NCBI GenBank assembly: GCA_009829735.1
Contig: CM020619.1
Coordinates: 28,732,063 to 28,796,062, forward strand
Source of the DNA: Pyropia yezoensis
Taxonomy: Eukaryota; Rhodophyta; Bangiophyceae; Bangiales; Bangiaceae
Reading direction: 5' to 3'
Length of the DNA stretch: 64,000 nucleotides
Below the pieces are notes generated by a model, which saw nothing but the letters and a program-made list of their open reading frames with translations, was not told the origin of the DNA and searched no databases. Position numbers and translations under genes: made by a program. Position 1 is the first letter of the stretch, and each line of letters starts with the position of its first letter. Positions 19,183-29,100 of the stretch are shown here, one piece after another.

Positions 19183-21142
19183 TGTATCCCTCTGCGACTT
19201 GCAGATAGGGATCCTCGGCCTGGGCCTTCACCACCTCTTCCAGGGACAGGGGCAAGTACTTCTTGTTCCCTGGCGCCTCGGGGTTCAACGCCTGACCCGA
19301 GCGCGTGACTACCCCCACGATGGGGATGTCCTCATCGACTGGGTTAGTGTCCAGCCCCTCGGTGGGTACCCGAGAGAGGCCGTCGGCAAGGGCATGTTGC
19401 CTGCCAGGTCGGTACTCAATGTCAAAGTTGAAGGGTGCCAGTCGCACCCTCCACCGGTTGAGACGAGTGTTCGTACAGTCCGTCTTGAAGATAAACTGCA
19501 ACGCGCGGTGGTCACAGCGGATGAGGAACTTCTCACCCTCTAGGTAGTGACGAAGTGACGTCACCGCCCACACCACTGCGAGTCCTTCCAACTCGGTGAC
19601 TCCGTAGTTCTTCTCGGCCGAGTTCAGCCCCTTACTGAAGTATCCCACCGGCAAGTACTCCTTGTCCGGCTGCTGCTGAAGCAACACACAACCAAGTTGG
19701 TCGTAGCTAGCGTCCACATCCAGGATGTAGTGGCCTCTCAACCTGGGAATAGCCAAGATGGGGGGCTTCAGCAGAAGGTCCCGAAGAGTCTCAAAGGATT
19801 CCTGCTCCACCCGACTTGGGGGAGGCAGTTTCTTCGGTAGCGTTGAGCTCACTAGCTCATTCAACGGCTTCGCCACCTTGGCGAAGCCCTTGGTGAAACG
19901 TCGGTACACGTTACACATCCCGAGGAAGCTCCTCATCTGGGTCTGGGTCCGGGGGTACTGAGCCTTACGAATGGCCCTCAAGTTCTTCTCGTTAACAGTG
20001 AGTCGCCCCGGACGGACAACATGTCCCAAGTACTCCACCTCTTGAGTGAAGAGGTGGCACTTACTCGCCTTCAGTGACACACCGGCGTCAGCAAGTAGCT
20101 TGAACACCTGGCCAAGATGGCCAATGTGTTCCTCCGGACTTCGGGAGAACACAATGATATCGTCTAGGTACACAAGACAGATCTGCCACCGTACTCCGGC
20201 CAGAATCATGTCCATAGTGCGCTGGAAAGTTGCCGGCGCGTTACACAGACCAAACGGTAGACGCTTGCACTGGTAGGTACCACAGTGACAGGTAAAGGTA
20301 GTTTTGTGCCTGTCCTCCGGGGCAATGGGAATTTGCCAGTACCCCGCGTTACAGTCCAGGGTAGAGAACACGTTTGCCTCCCCCAGAGAGTCCAGACAGT
20401 CATCCATCCTAGGTAGGGGATAACTGTCCTTCACCGTGCTCTCGTTGAGCTTACGGTAGTCGATACAAAACCGGGGGGTCCCATCAACTTTGGGGACGAT
20501 AACCACCGGACTCGCCCACTCGGCGTTGCTGGCCTCGATCACATCGAGGGCCTCCATGCGAGCAACTTGCTCCTTAACGAGGGCCCTTGAACGGGGTCCT
20601 CCCCTATACGGTTGTTGGCGTATAGGGGGTGCACCGGGCTTCAACTCGATCCGGTGTTGGGTAGCTCTCATGAGTCCCAATTGACCATCCCACAACTTGT
20701 GATATTGGTCCAAGAGGCGTTCAACTTGAACCCTCAACCTGGGTGGAACACCCTCCATGTTCACATGGGGCCGAGGAGAGGCGGCCGACTTGGCTTGATG
20801 CTTCTCCTTTCCGGACTTCGGGTCGCTACTTGCGCCCGCGTTGAGGGTGACCGCTACTACCGGTCCCTCGTGTTGGTCGATATAGCCGAACTTGGCTCCG
20901 GACTTGAAGTACTTGGGCGTCGGGCTCAGGTTCATCACCTGGATCCTCCACGGGACTCCGGCTTTGGAGTCCATCGTGCCAAGGGCAACATGCACTTGGT
21001 GCTTGCGAGCAAGACGGGGGTTAGGGTGCACCAACCCGTTCCCCGTATAATCAGTTACAACATCCACGTGCGCCACCGAGTTGGGGGGCAACGTGACTTT
21101 ACGGGCTAGACGCAGGGTAGCAGTAAACCCTTCCCTCACAGA
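19166..21142 (-). pseudogene. pol: Pol part 2, Element 2: reverse transcriptase and RNase H
   Basis: RT motifs include FCIDYRKLN, the continuous LDSLGEANVFSTLDCNAG segment that is broken in Element 1, and catalytic YLDD. RNase H follows (YILDVDASYDQLG, RCDHRALQFI). The segment is in the same frame as the protease part but separated from it by one TGA at 21145-21143. A frame change at about 19166-19182 cuts it from the integrase part. Confidence 0.92.
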
Positions 21143-21739
21143 TCAAACAGGCTTCGACTGTGAGACTGTCACAGGAGCCACAGACTTTCCCTTACCAAGA
21201 ATGGGGATAGTCTCCCCATTCATCAACTTGACCCAGTACTCAGGGCCACAAATCAAAGGCACTTGTGTAACGACATAAGGGGTACCCAGAAGCAGGGGTA
21301 CCGATATATTCTCAACTACACCATAGGTCACGTCGACCTCATGGGTCCCCAACCTAGTTGGTAGGGTCACGGCACCAACGATGGGAAGTACCCCACCATT
21401 GATGTCAATCATATGGTCAGCCTTGGACCTCCAGCGTTGGAGCTTCACCTCCTTTGGTAATAGCGACTTGCGTATCAAGGAGGCTCCTGACCCGGTATCA
21501 AGTACGATACGGGCACAACAGGCGCGGCCGGGGGCAAGTTGCACCCGTCCAGCCACCTGGAAGTTCTCACCCGTCAGCACCGCGATGACCCGACGTGGGT
21601 TTACGTTCTTGGGGAGTCCTACCCGAGGTGGGCGGACTCCCTTAGGTCGCCGCAGTATCCGGCACGGTTGGTTCGTCCTCCTGGCCCACTTGGCCGAGGC
21701 TGCCGTTGTGAGCTTCGGACGACCAGCCCCAACGGTCAT
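21143..21739 (-). pseudogene. pol: Pol part 1, Element 2: aspartic protease
   Basis: The 198-codon segment has the retropepsin motif IVLDTGSGASLI, then LLLGTPYV. The start ATG overlaps the gag stop as ATGA (21739-21736). The segment ends at TGA 21145-21143, after which the same frame continues into RT. That stop is most likely a nonsense mutation, since Element 1 is open at this point. Confidence 0.88.
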
Positions 21740-23682
21740 TCGTTTCCCGCCGACTTGGCGTCCGAATCTGAGGGCGGGGAGGAAGACGACGAGTCCGAGG
21801 ACGACGTGTCCGCCTCCTCCGCCGAGGGTGTGGCGACCGCGACGACCGGTCGAGACCCACCCTCGCGGCGTGAACGTACTTCGTTCGTAGCCGACTTCTT
21901 ACTCGCATTCCTAACAAGTTGTTGGATGCGTTTACTCAACTTGGGGCAATCATATGCCCAGTGTCCATCGGAGTTGCAGTTCCAACACCGATGGTCTGTT
22001 CCGGGAGGGATCTTCCCAACTGGGGAAGACGAAGGGATACCCTGGGAAGTTCCCACGGCAGCTACCACCCTCTCCTTGCGGATTCGGCGTGCCTCTCTCA
22101 ACTCTCTGGCCTGGCGCGCCTCCTCTCGTTCCTTGGCCAACTCGGCCTGACGCTTCTGGCGTTGTTCCTCCCGCAACTTGCGGTAGGCCTCACCTCTGCG
22201 GTAAGCGAACCTGGCCAACTCGGCCAGGGTCGCCCGGGCAGTGTTATGCTCCCGGGTCTCCATCCGGACTGACCAACGGAGTCCCTCCACAAACCGACTC
22301 TTCACCACAGCTTGTGGATGAAGAAACCCACAAAGATTGTTGAGCTTACGGACTCGCTCCGCAAAGGACAACTCGTCCTCCGCCTCTTCCTGATGGGCAT
22401 GCGTAAACTCCTTGACTTGAGAAGCCAACGCTGCCTCATCAACCATGGCTCTCAACAACCAGTTGACGAGCTCCAAATAGGACGTCACCTCCCCAGCGCC
22501 TCCACTTGAGGAGCTGGGCATGACGGACATAAGTTCTGTCCGCAGGTCGCCCTTGGTAAACTCCTGTAGCATGTAAAAAGCCATACCTTCACTTATGGCA
22601 TTGTCGTCACAGGCTTTTGTGAAACGACGTAGGAACTCAAAGACACGGAGGGGGGGAGTTCCATCCCACTCCGCTTTGTGCCCAAAAGAATGAAGTGCAT
22701 TCTTCTTGGCACGGCCCATGGCTCGGGCCTGGTCAGGACCATACGCCACCGACTTGTTGTGGAGGGCGTAGGTCTCACAGTCAAAGATCTTCTGGTAGAC
22801 CGGGTTGGCTACCTGGATCTTGGGCGGCACCTCACGTTGAGGGACCAGCCGCTGTGGCACTGGGGTAAGTTCACCCTCAGTGCCTGTAGTCCGGCGCGGC
22901 GCGCTTGGTGTAGCCGCCGGCGTTTCCGGGGGGAACTCCCCCGTGAAGGGCGTACGCCCCACCGAGAATGGTGCGGCTCCCACGTTGGGAGTCACAGGGG
23001 TCCCCCCCTGTTCGGGGCGACCCGGAATAGGCGTCAGGAGAGATTCCCCCTGCGCCTGCGGGCTCGAAAGCCCCAGTCCGGTCTGGACATTAAGGCCATC
23101 TGGCAAACTCGCCACAATCTGATTCAAAATAGTATTCGTCATCGTGACCACCAGGTCCGGCAAAGTCTGCCGCAACACATTGGTCGCCTCCCGACGGACA
23201 GTTTCCGCGAGGAGTGGATTGACGACTCCAGTTGAGTCTCGGTCCGCCTCCGGGAGTCCACCTGAGGGGTAACCACGTTCCTCAGGGGTCTCAACCGGGG
23301 GCATGGGCGCGAGCCCATCGCCGACCAACGGAGGTCCGCCGTCCTCCGAAAGCCTAGTTGGCGACGGCTCCAAGCCAAAGTTGGCTCCAACCCGAGTGGA
23401 ACCCGCGGGGACAGTCCTCACCCCTTGGGACGTTCCCGTTGAGTATACCACGCGGTGGCCAGACTTCGGCCCACCCACATCAGAAGTGTCACCCGAGTGA
23501 ACTCCCGACTAAGTCGGGGTGGCCTGTTGCCCGCCCATACTTCCATTCCTGCTGGCTTGAGGGACCTCTAGTCCCTCTGCGACCCCAGGTAAACCCACCT
23601 GTGTCTCACCAGTATTCAAAGGCACTGAAGTACGTGCGTCACCCGTGTACTCCCCGGACGACGGGGGGTCCGAACTAGCCAT
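21736..23682 (-). pseudogene. gag: Gag polyprotein, Element 2 (one in-frame TAG)
   Basis: The ATG at 23682 (MASSDPPSSG) opens a frame of 57 codons, a TAG at 23511-23509, and then the same frame open for about 590 codons. The middle is the capsid-like region, with a coiled, Arg/Glu-rich stretch (about 22090-22200) before a CCHC zinc knuckle, CWNCNSDGHWAYDC (about 21950-21990). It ends AGNE-stop, as does Element 1 gag. The TAG lies inside a perfect palindrome (CCCGACTAAGTCGGG). It is probably a nonsense mutation. Readthrough, or initiation downstream of it, is possible. Confidence 0.85.
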
Positions 23683-23781
23683 GTTGGCTGACGATCCGTA
23701 TGACACGGTCCAAGTCCACCGTTCCTCTGAGACAGAGGGCCCCCTACACCCGGGTGCACCCGGAGGTAAAGTTTACCTCTG

Positions 23782-23799
23782 TCTCCTGCTGCTCCACCA
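23782..23799 (-). promoter_or_regulatory. Primer binding site (PBS), Element 2
   Basis: Read on the - strand, TGGTGGAGCAGCAGGAGA lies 2 bp after the LTR. It matches the Element 1 PBS at 17 of 18 positions, so both elements probably prime from the same tRNA. Confidence 0.82.
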
Positions 23800-23801
23800 A
23801 A

Positions 23802-24274
23802 TGTGGCAAAAACCACAAGCACACACGGCACCCAAGTTTGGGCGGTGTGCTAGGGCTGCCTCCCGTGTCGGGGGAACCGGAAGAAGTGCAAGTCGCACAC
23901 ACTCTGTCCCTGTTGTGGGGCAAACCCCCCACGGACAAACAAGAGGATGGTGTGTGGTCCAACAGTTTCTTGGTCGGGACGGGGACGCAGGGCCAAGCCC
24001 CGCTGTCCCTCCCCTTATCCCCCCAGGGTCCACTCAGAATCTCGCCACTCAGAATCTCCCACCCCAGCACCTGCCCACCGGGCCACACGAAAATTCAAGA
24101 CGATAAATGCAGAAAACCCTCAAATCCAAGTTGGATTTACTACTAAGCTAACTATCCCAAACTTAGGGAATATGGACCCAAATGCAGGGGGAGGAACGGA
24201 TCAGGCTAGTGGCCTGCCGCCCCTTGCATGGCACGTGTTGCCCCCCCCCCTACCTGGGGGTCAATACTGCCACA
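23802..24274 (-). repeat. 5' LTR of Element 2
   Basis: This 473-bp segment starts TGTGGCA and ends TGCCACA, a perfect 7-bp terminal inverted repeat with TG...CA ends like Element 1. It lies directly next to the PBS. The second LTR copy is not in the window, so the outer edge rests on the inverted repeat alone. Short ORFs inside it are not supported. Confidence 0.72.
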
Positions 24275-26196
24275 CCCGCCTCTGTGCTTCAGTCGCTTGG
24301 CGAGTCGCTATAGGCATGCGGTAAGAGGAGGGAGGGTCAGGAAGAAACAAGGTACGATCTCCGTGTGCGAGAGAGTTACAGAGCGATGCGCTCGCAAGTA
24401 TCACCAATCATCTACAATCGTTGTGCATTTGGTTCATTCTCGGCATTGAATTCTACCCAAAAAGCTAGATTCAATGGTTGACATCTGTTTCATCGGGCAT
24501 AAAACCCATGGTGGCCCCCTGGAATTGTGGTCCGTCTTCCATCTGGGCTGCAGGAGACAGGTCCTCTCGCGGTCGTTTACCTCTGGCCAAGCGGGGTGTG
24601 TTGAGCCCGATCTGCCATCCCTCCGTCCTCATCCCGCGTCGCGCGTCTTTTTCCACTCCGAGGCGCCGCGACCACAGCTCCAGAGACGCAGCACTGCAGC
24701 AAGTCGGCCGTCTATTGCCCGAGTTCATGGACCACGTTTTCGTCGCGACCGCGAGCACGGCCGACCTGGTGAGGGGCGCCTAGCACCTCTGCAGCAGCGA
24801 GGGTGATCACCAATGTGCCGGATGTAACGCCACCTCTCCGTGTCGTCGGGATGATCCGGTCGCTGTCTTACGTTGTGTCCGCGCTGGCGACATGCCGCCA
24901 CATGGTCGTCTCTAGCGGTGGCTGATAGTGTCTCCCGTTGGTGGACCTCAACATGATTGCGTGGGAGGGGGGCGACAAGGAGGTGGGAGTGTGATGGTAG
25001 TGTGGCGCGTGGGGGGTCGGCGGGGCGGAGGAGCGCAGTTTTGACGAGGGTAAGAGGGACGAACGAGGCGGCTGGAAGAAGGTCGGGAGCGAGGTGGAGC
25101 GGGGGCACGACAGGTGAGCGACGGGACTTTTACGGCAATACTTGCTCAACACGCGAAGCAGCTGCTAGCCGATGGGGCGGCAGCCAGCGTGGCCTCCGTC
25201 TCCTGCTGCATGCGTTGCTGCTGCCACATCCGTGCCGCCCGGGGGCCTTCATACCGATACCTCAACCGTCGGCCCACCAGCGTCTTCTCGCCGCCACCCT
25301 CGCCGCCGGCCGACCCCCCTCACCCCTCCCCCCTCCACCAAGTCACACCCGCAGCAGCGACGCCACGCCGACCCGCCGCCTCACCCCCACCGCCGACGTC
25401 CGTCGCCGGCACCCGAAAAACAGCCAGCGGCTCACCTTACTCCGCACCGACCGGCCCCTGCCACTCCCATCCCCACCCCCACCCCCACCACCACCGCCAC
25501 CACCCCCACCCCCACCCCCGCCACGACCACCCCCCTCGGCACCCCCCCCAATGATGCCATGCCACTACCGCCGCCACCCCCGCCGCGGCCGCCACCCCCC
25601 CGCGGCCCGACGCCCCCCAGCGCGTGCCGGAGAGGCGGCCACGGCGGCCGCGGCTGGCCGCCGTCGCGGTCGTCGTAACGGGCGACACAACCTCGCCTCC
25701 CCCCCCCCCAGGCGTACACCCCCCTCCCCCTCCCATCACCGTCGACGCAAAGCTCTCTGCCCGCCGCACCGGCGGCGCGCCAACCCCACCGGCAGCCACG
25801 CCAGCGACCCCTCCCTCCACCCCCCGCCCACCTCGCGGCGCCCCCCCCCCCCCCCTTCCCGTCGGTGGCCCGAGCAGCACGTCCTTCAGCCCCCCGCCGA
25901 GCGACAGCGTCGGCGCGTCGCCGTCTGGCGCCCCCCCCCCCCCCGCCCCCCCCCCCGGCCGCCCCTCCCACCGCAACGACGGCGCAGCCGCGGAGAGGGC
26001 GCTCGCCGACCGCTCGGGCGGCGGCGGCACCGCCGCCGCCGCCGCCGAGGTGCTCGCCGACCGCGACGGCGACGGCGGCGGCGCCACCGCCGAGTACGTG
26101 CTGCCCGACCGCGACGGCGGCGCGGGGGGTAGGCCCGCCGACCACGACCTACGGCAGCAAAGAATAAAAGAGCACCTACACCAATGCAGGGCCATG
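24275..26196. other. Gene-free stretch, C-rich low complexity
   Basis: 24275-25280 is mixed-composition sequence with no supported gene. 25290-26130 is strongly C-biased on the + strand, with many CCACC/CCCCC runs and homopolymer C. Long ORFs on both strands there give Pro/His/Arg or Gly/Val/Ala strings and are composition artefacts. Confidence 0.7.
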
Positions 26197-29100
26197 TCAC
26201 GCCCCATCGGCACCCATCGAGTCCCCGGCACCACTCTCCTCGGCTCTCCCCTCCCCACTCAATGAGCTCACGCTCGTAGACGCGGATATATCTCCAGACA
26301 CAGTGGCATAGTCAGGATCACTCCCACTCGCGCGCTCACAATCACGCTCACGCTCACCCTCGCCCTCGTCCAACTGCATTGCCCTGTTGTCTTCTGGCAC
26401 GATCTCATCTACGTCATCGGCGGAAGACTTGGAGTCGGTGATGGCGTCTGCCGCCGGATCGGGCTCGTCGCAGCACCAGCAAGGATAGAGCGTGAAGAAT
26501 CGACCGGCAAGGTCGCAGTCGTCAGGTAGACGTTCCACCTTCAAAGCCCACTTGGTTTGTGCCTCGTGGTTCAGAATGGCCGTCTGGTACGCCAAGAGGT
26601 TGGTGTAGGGCCCTACGCCCATGCCCTGGAGCGTAGTCTGGATGCGACGGATGGGTGCATTACGCTGCTCTGGAGCCCCCGAGTCCACTCCGTCCAGCTT
26701 GGCATACGAACGCGGGTCGAATGCGTCCGAGCACAGATGATTGAAGATATGGAACCGGTCCGACACCACGGTGCAGTCCAGCAGAAGCCAGGCCAGCTTC
26801 CCGAGCGCCACACGGAAAGCGCCACAAGAGAAGTCGTAGATGAGGAACCGCGGCAGGCGCGCAAAACGGGAGAGCAGCATGTTGAGCAGAACCTGAGGCG
26901 CCTCCTTGAGGTCCAGGACGGAGAAGGCGATAATGAGAGGGTGCTTGCACCCGCAACAGAACGTCATGGCGCCCGGCGAGAACTTGTGTGCCTTGGCGTA
27001 GTGCTTCGAGCACATGCCGGTGGACAACACTTCCTTCCAAAGAAACGGCTCGGGGCGACACTGAGGTAGAGAAGGTGCGCAGGTACCGGTTCGTTCATGG
27101 CTTCTAGCAGCGGATGGGTATGCCGCGCGAAAATCGCGAGCCATGTCCGCCTGCGAGCGCCCGCCGCCCTCCCACTTGCTCTGGTACCGGGTTGACCCTT
27201 CCGGTCCGTTGCGCCACTCCGCCACAAATTGGTCAATCGACGCCGCAACGCACCGCAGACCGTTGGCAAGAGTTGACGACAGCCCAGCGTGCGCCTCAAA
27301 CATGCACGAGAAAGAGCGCAGACCCAACTGCACGAAGCGCAGCTCGCGCAGTAAGATGACGATGGGCGCATGGTCGTCATCGTCCTTAGGGTCTGCGTCC
27401 CACGTCGACCGAGCCAGCAGATCCGCCACGACCGCTCCGTGGTTCACTTGGTCTAAAAGCGTGGCCAGCTGGCGCAACACCTCTGCATGGCCAGGGCGGA
27501 ACGGGAGGACGACGCTGTCAATGGTGATTGCAGTCAAAAAAGACAACAGCTCCCGCCGCTGGTCCTTGTCGAGCGCCACTACCGCCGGACGAAGAAATGG
27601 GGAGTCCGCTTCCACGTCACCCTTCCCGGCTTTGAACGGCTTGCGACCACAATCTGGCTGACGGGGGGGCGCCTGTCGCCCACGTGCAACAGAAACGCCG
27701 TTGGTATCTCCTTGCAGCTGGGCAGCAGGAGTGGTCAGAGAGAGCGGTGCAGCGCCAGTGTCACGTGCGTGCTGAGCGGCCCGATAAGCAGGCGTCTTCA
27801 CAGCAGCTGCCGGCGGGTTCTTCAAAGGACTGAGCCGTTGTGATGAGCGGTCAGTAGGAGGAGCCAGCAAAGTACCTTGTGCTGGAATGTGCTTGGAGGA
27901 GGGCGGTGGCGCGTCCAGGCCGGCTACATTGTCGCCAGCAGGCTGCGCTGAACTTCGCATCACGCCTTGTGGAAGAGTCGTCGTAGGTGCGCCCGCAACT
28001 TGCTGGTCTGCGGCATCTGTAGGCTGGGAGGGCTTCTGCTTGCCAGACTTGCGTGAGTTGATGTATGCCGCCAGGTGCTGGCAGGCCTCCGTGCGCCTGG
28101 CCGCCTCGACGCGACTGCGGGTCTTGTACTTGGCCAGCCCCGTGTGCAGCGCCGTCAACAGCTTCGCTGCTGCTGCGTTCATGTCAAAGATGGATCCCAG
28201 CACCCCGGCAATCGCCTTCTCTCCCGCCGTCTGGGAAACTCTGCCATCGATGGGAACGGCATCGGGCAACAACACGCCAACAGCCAGTTGAGCAGGCTTC
28301 ACAGCCCGAGACAGCAGCTTCAGATCCTTCTTTGGCTTCATGACGTCGCGCACAATCCGCCGGACGCTTTCGCCACGAATGAGGTAGGCGGCCCTGATCG
28401 CACGTCGATTCTCAGGTACAGCCTCCACGACGTGGTCAAACTGCACGTGGTCTGCACCACTGCCAAAGCCCACCCAGATCGAGTCAGCAGACACCCACTT
28501 GTACCTGCCGTCGTTGTCCATGCAGTGCACACAAGTAAACAGCTCGGGGGGCAGATCTGCTGCCATCAGCTTCAGGCCGACTACGACAATGTTGCGCAAG
28601 ATGCGGCCGCTGCGCGTTGGGTTGGTGGATGGAAGGACGCCAGCTACCGTTTCTCTGCGCACGGCTCTGATCCACTTCTTAGTGCTTGTCGTCAGTGCTG
28701 CCCCATCCGCAGCGTCGTGCGCCATGGACCTCATCCACGTCACAGTGGCAGCGGATGTCATCGTGAGGAGAACGATATGCTCCTCTCGACCGTCGCGGCA
28801 CACCCACTGCTCGCATGACGAGCACTTGGCCACGTGCACCACCATCTTGCAGAAGCCGCGAGTGCAGGCGATAGCCCCTGTTCTTGTCGACGGCAAGATG
28901 AGCTGGTGAGGCCTCCCCCGTGCAGCGCAAAAGTGGCAGCGCTTTGGAGCAGGGACGACGAACTCCCCGCCAGAAACCGTCTTGGCCGACACCTCCGCAT
29001 TAAGGCGTATGGCAGCAACACAGTTGTGCAAGGGGATACGAAGTCGGGATATAGCGGACACCTCCAGTGAGGGAGCGGCTCTCTGCGCCGATGTCCGATG

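Larger units (their letters stand above)
15647..24274 (-). mobile_element. Element 2: second Ty3/gypsy chromovirus, 3' end interrupted
   Basis: Read on the - strand the order is 5' LTR (24274-23802), PBS, gag, protease, RT-RNaseH, integrase-chromodomain, then a convergent aORF on the + strand. The element runs into the Element 1 array at 15647, so its own 3' LTR should lie left of the window. Layout, gag-pol junction and PBS parallel Element 1, but LTR and gag sequences are unrelated by eye. Two in-frame stops and one frameshift mark it as decayed. The Element 1 insertion falls 53 bp from the aORF2 start. Confidence 0.9.

Noticed and set aside
24957-26145. Overlapping 200-390-codon ORFs on both strands
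   Set aside because: Composition artefacts of C-rich sequence; residues are Pro/Arg/His or Gly/Val/Ala strings.
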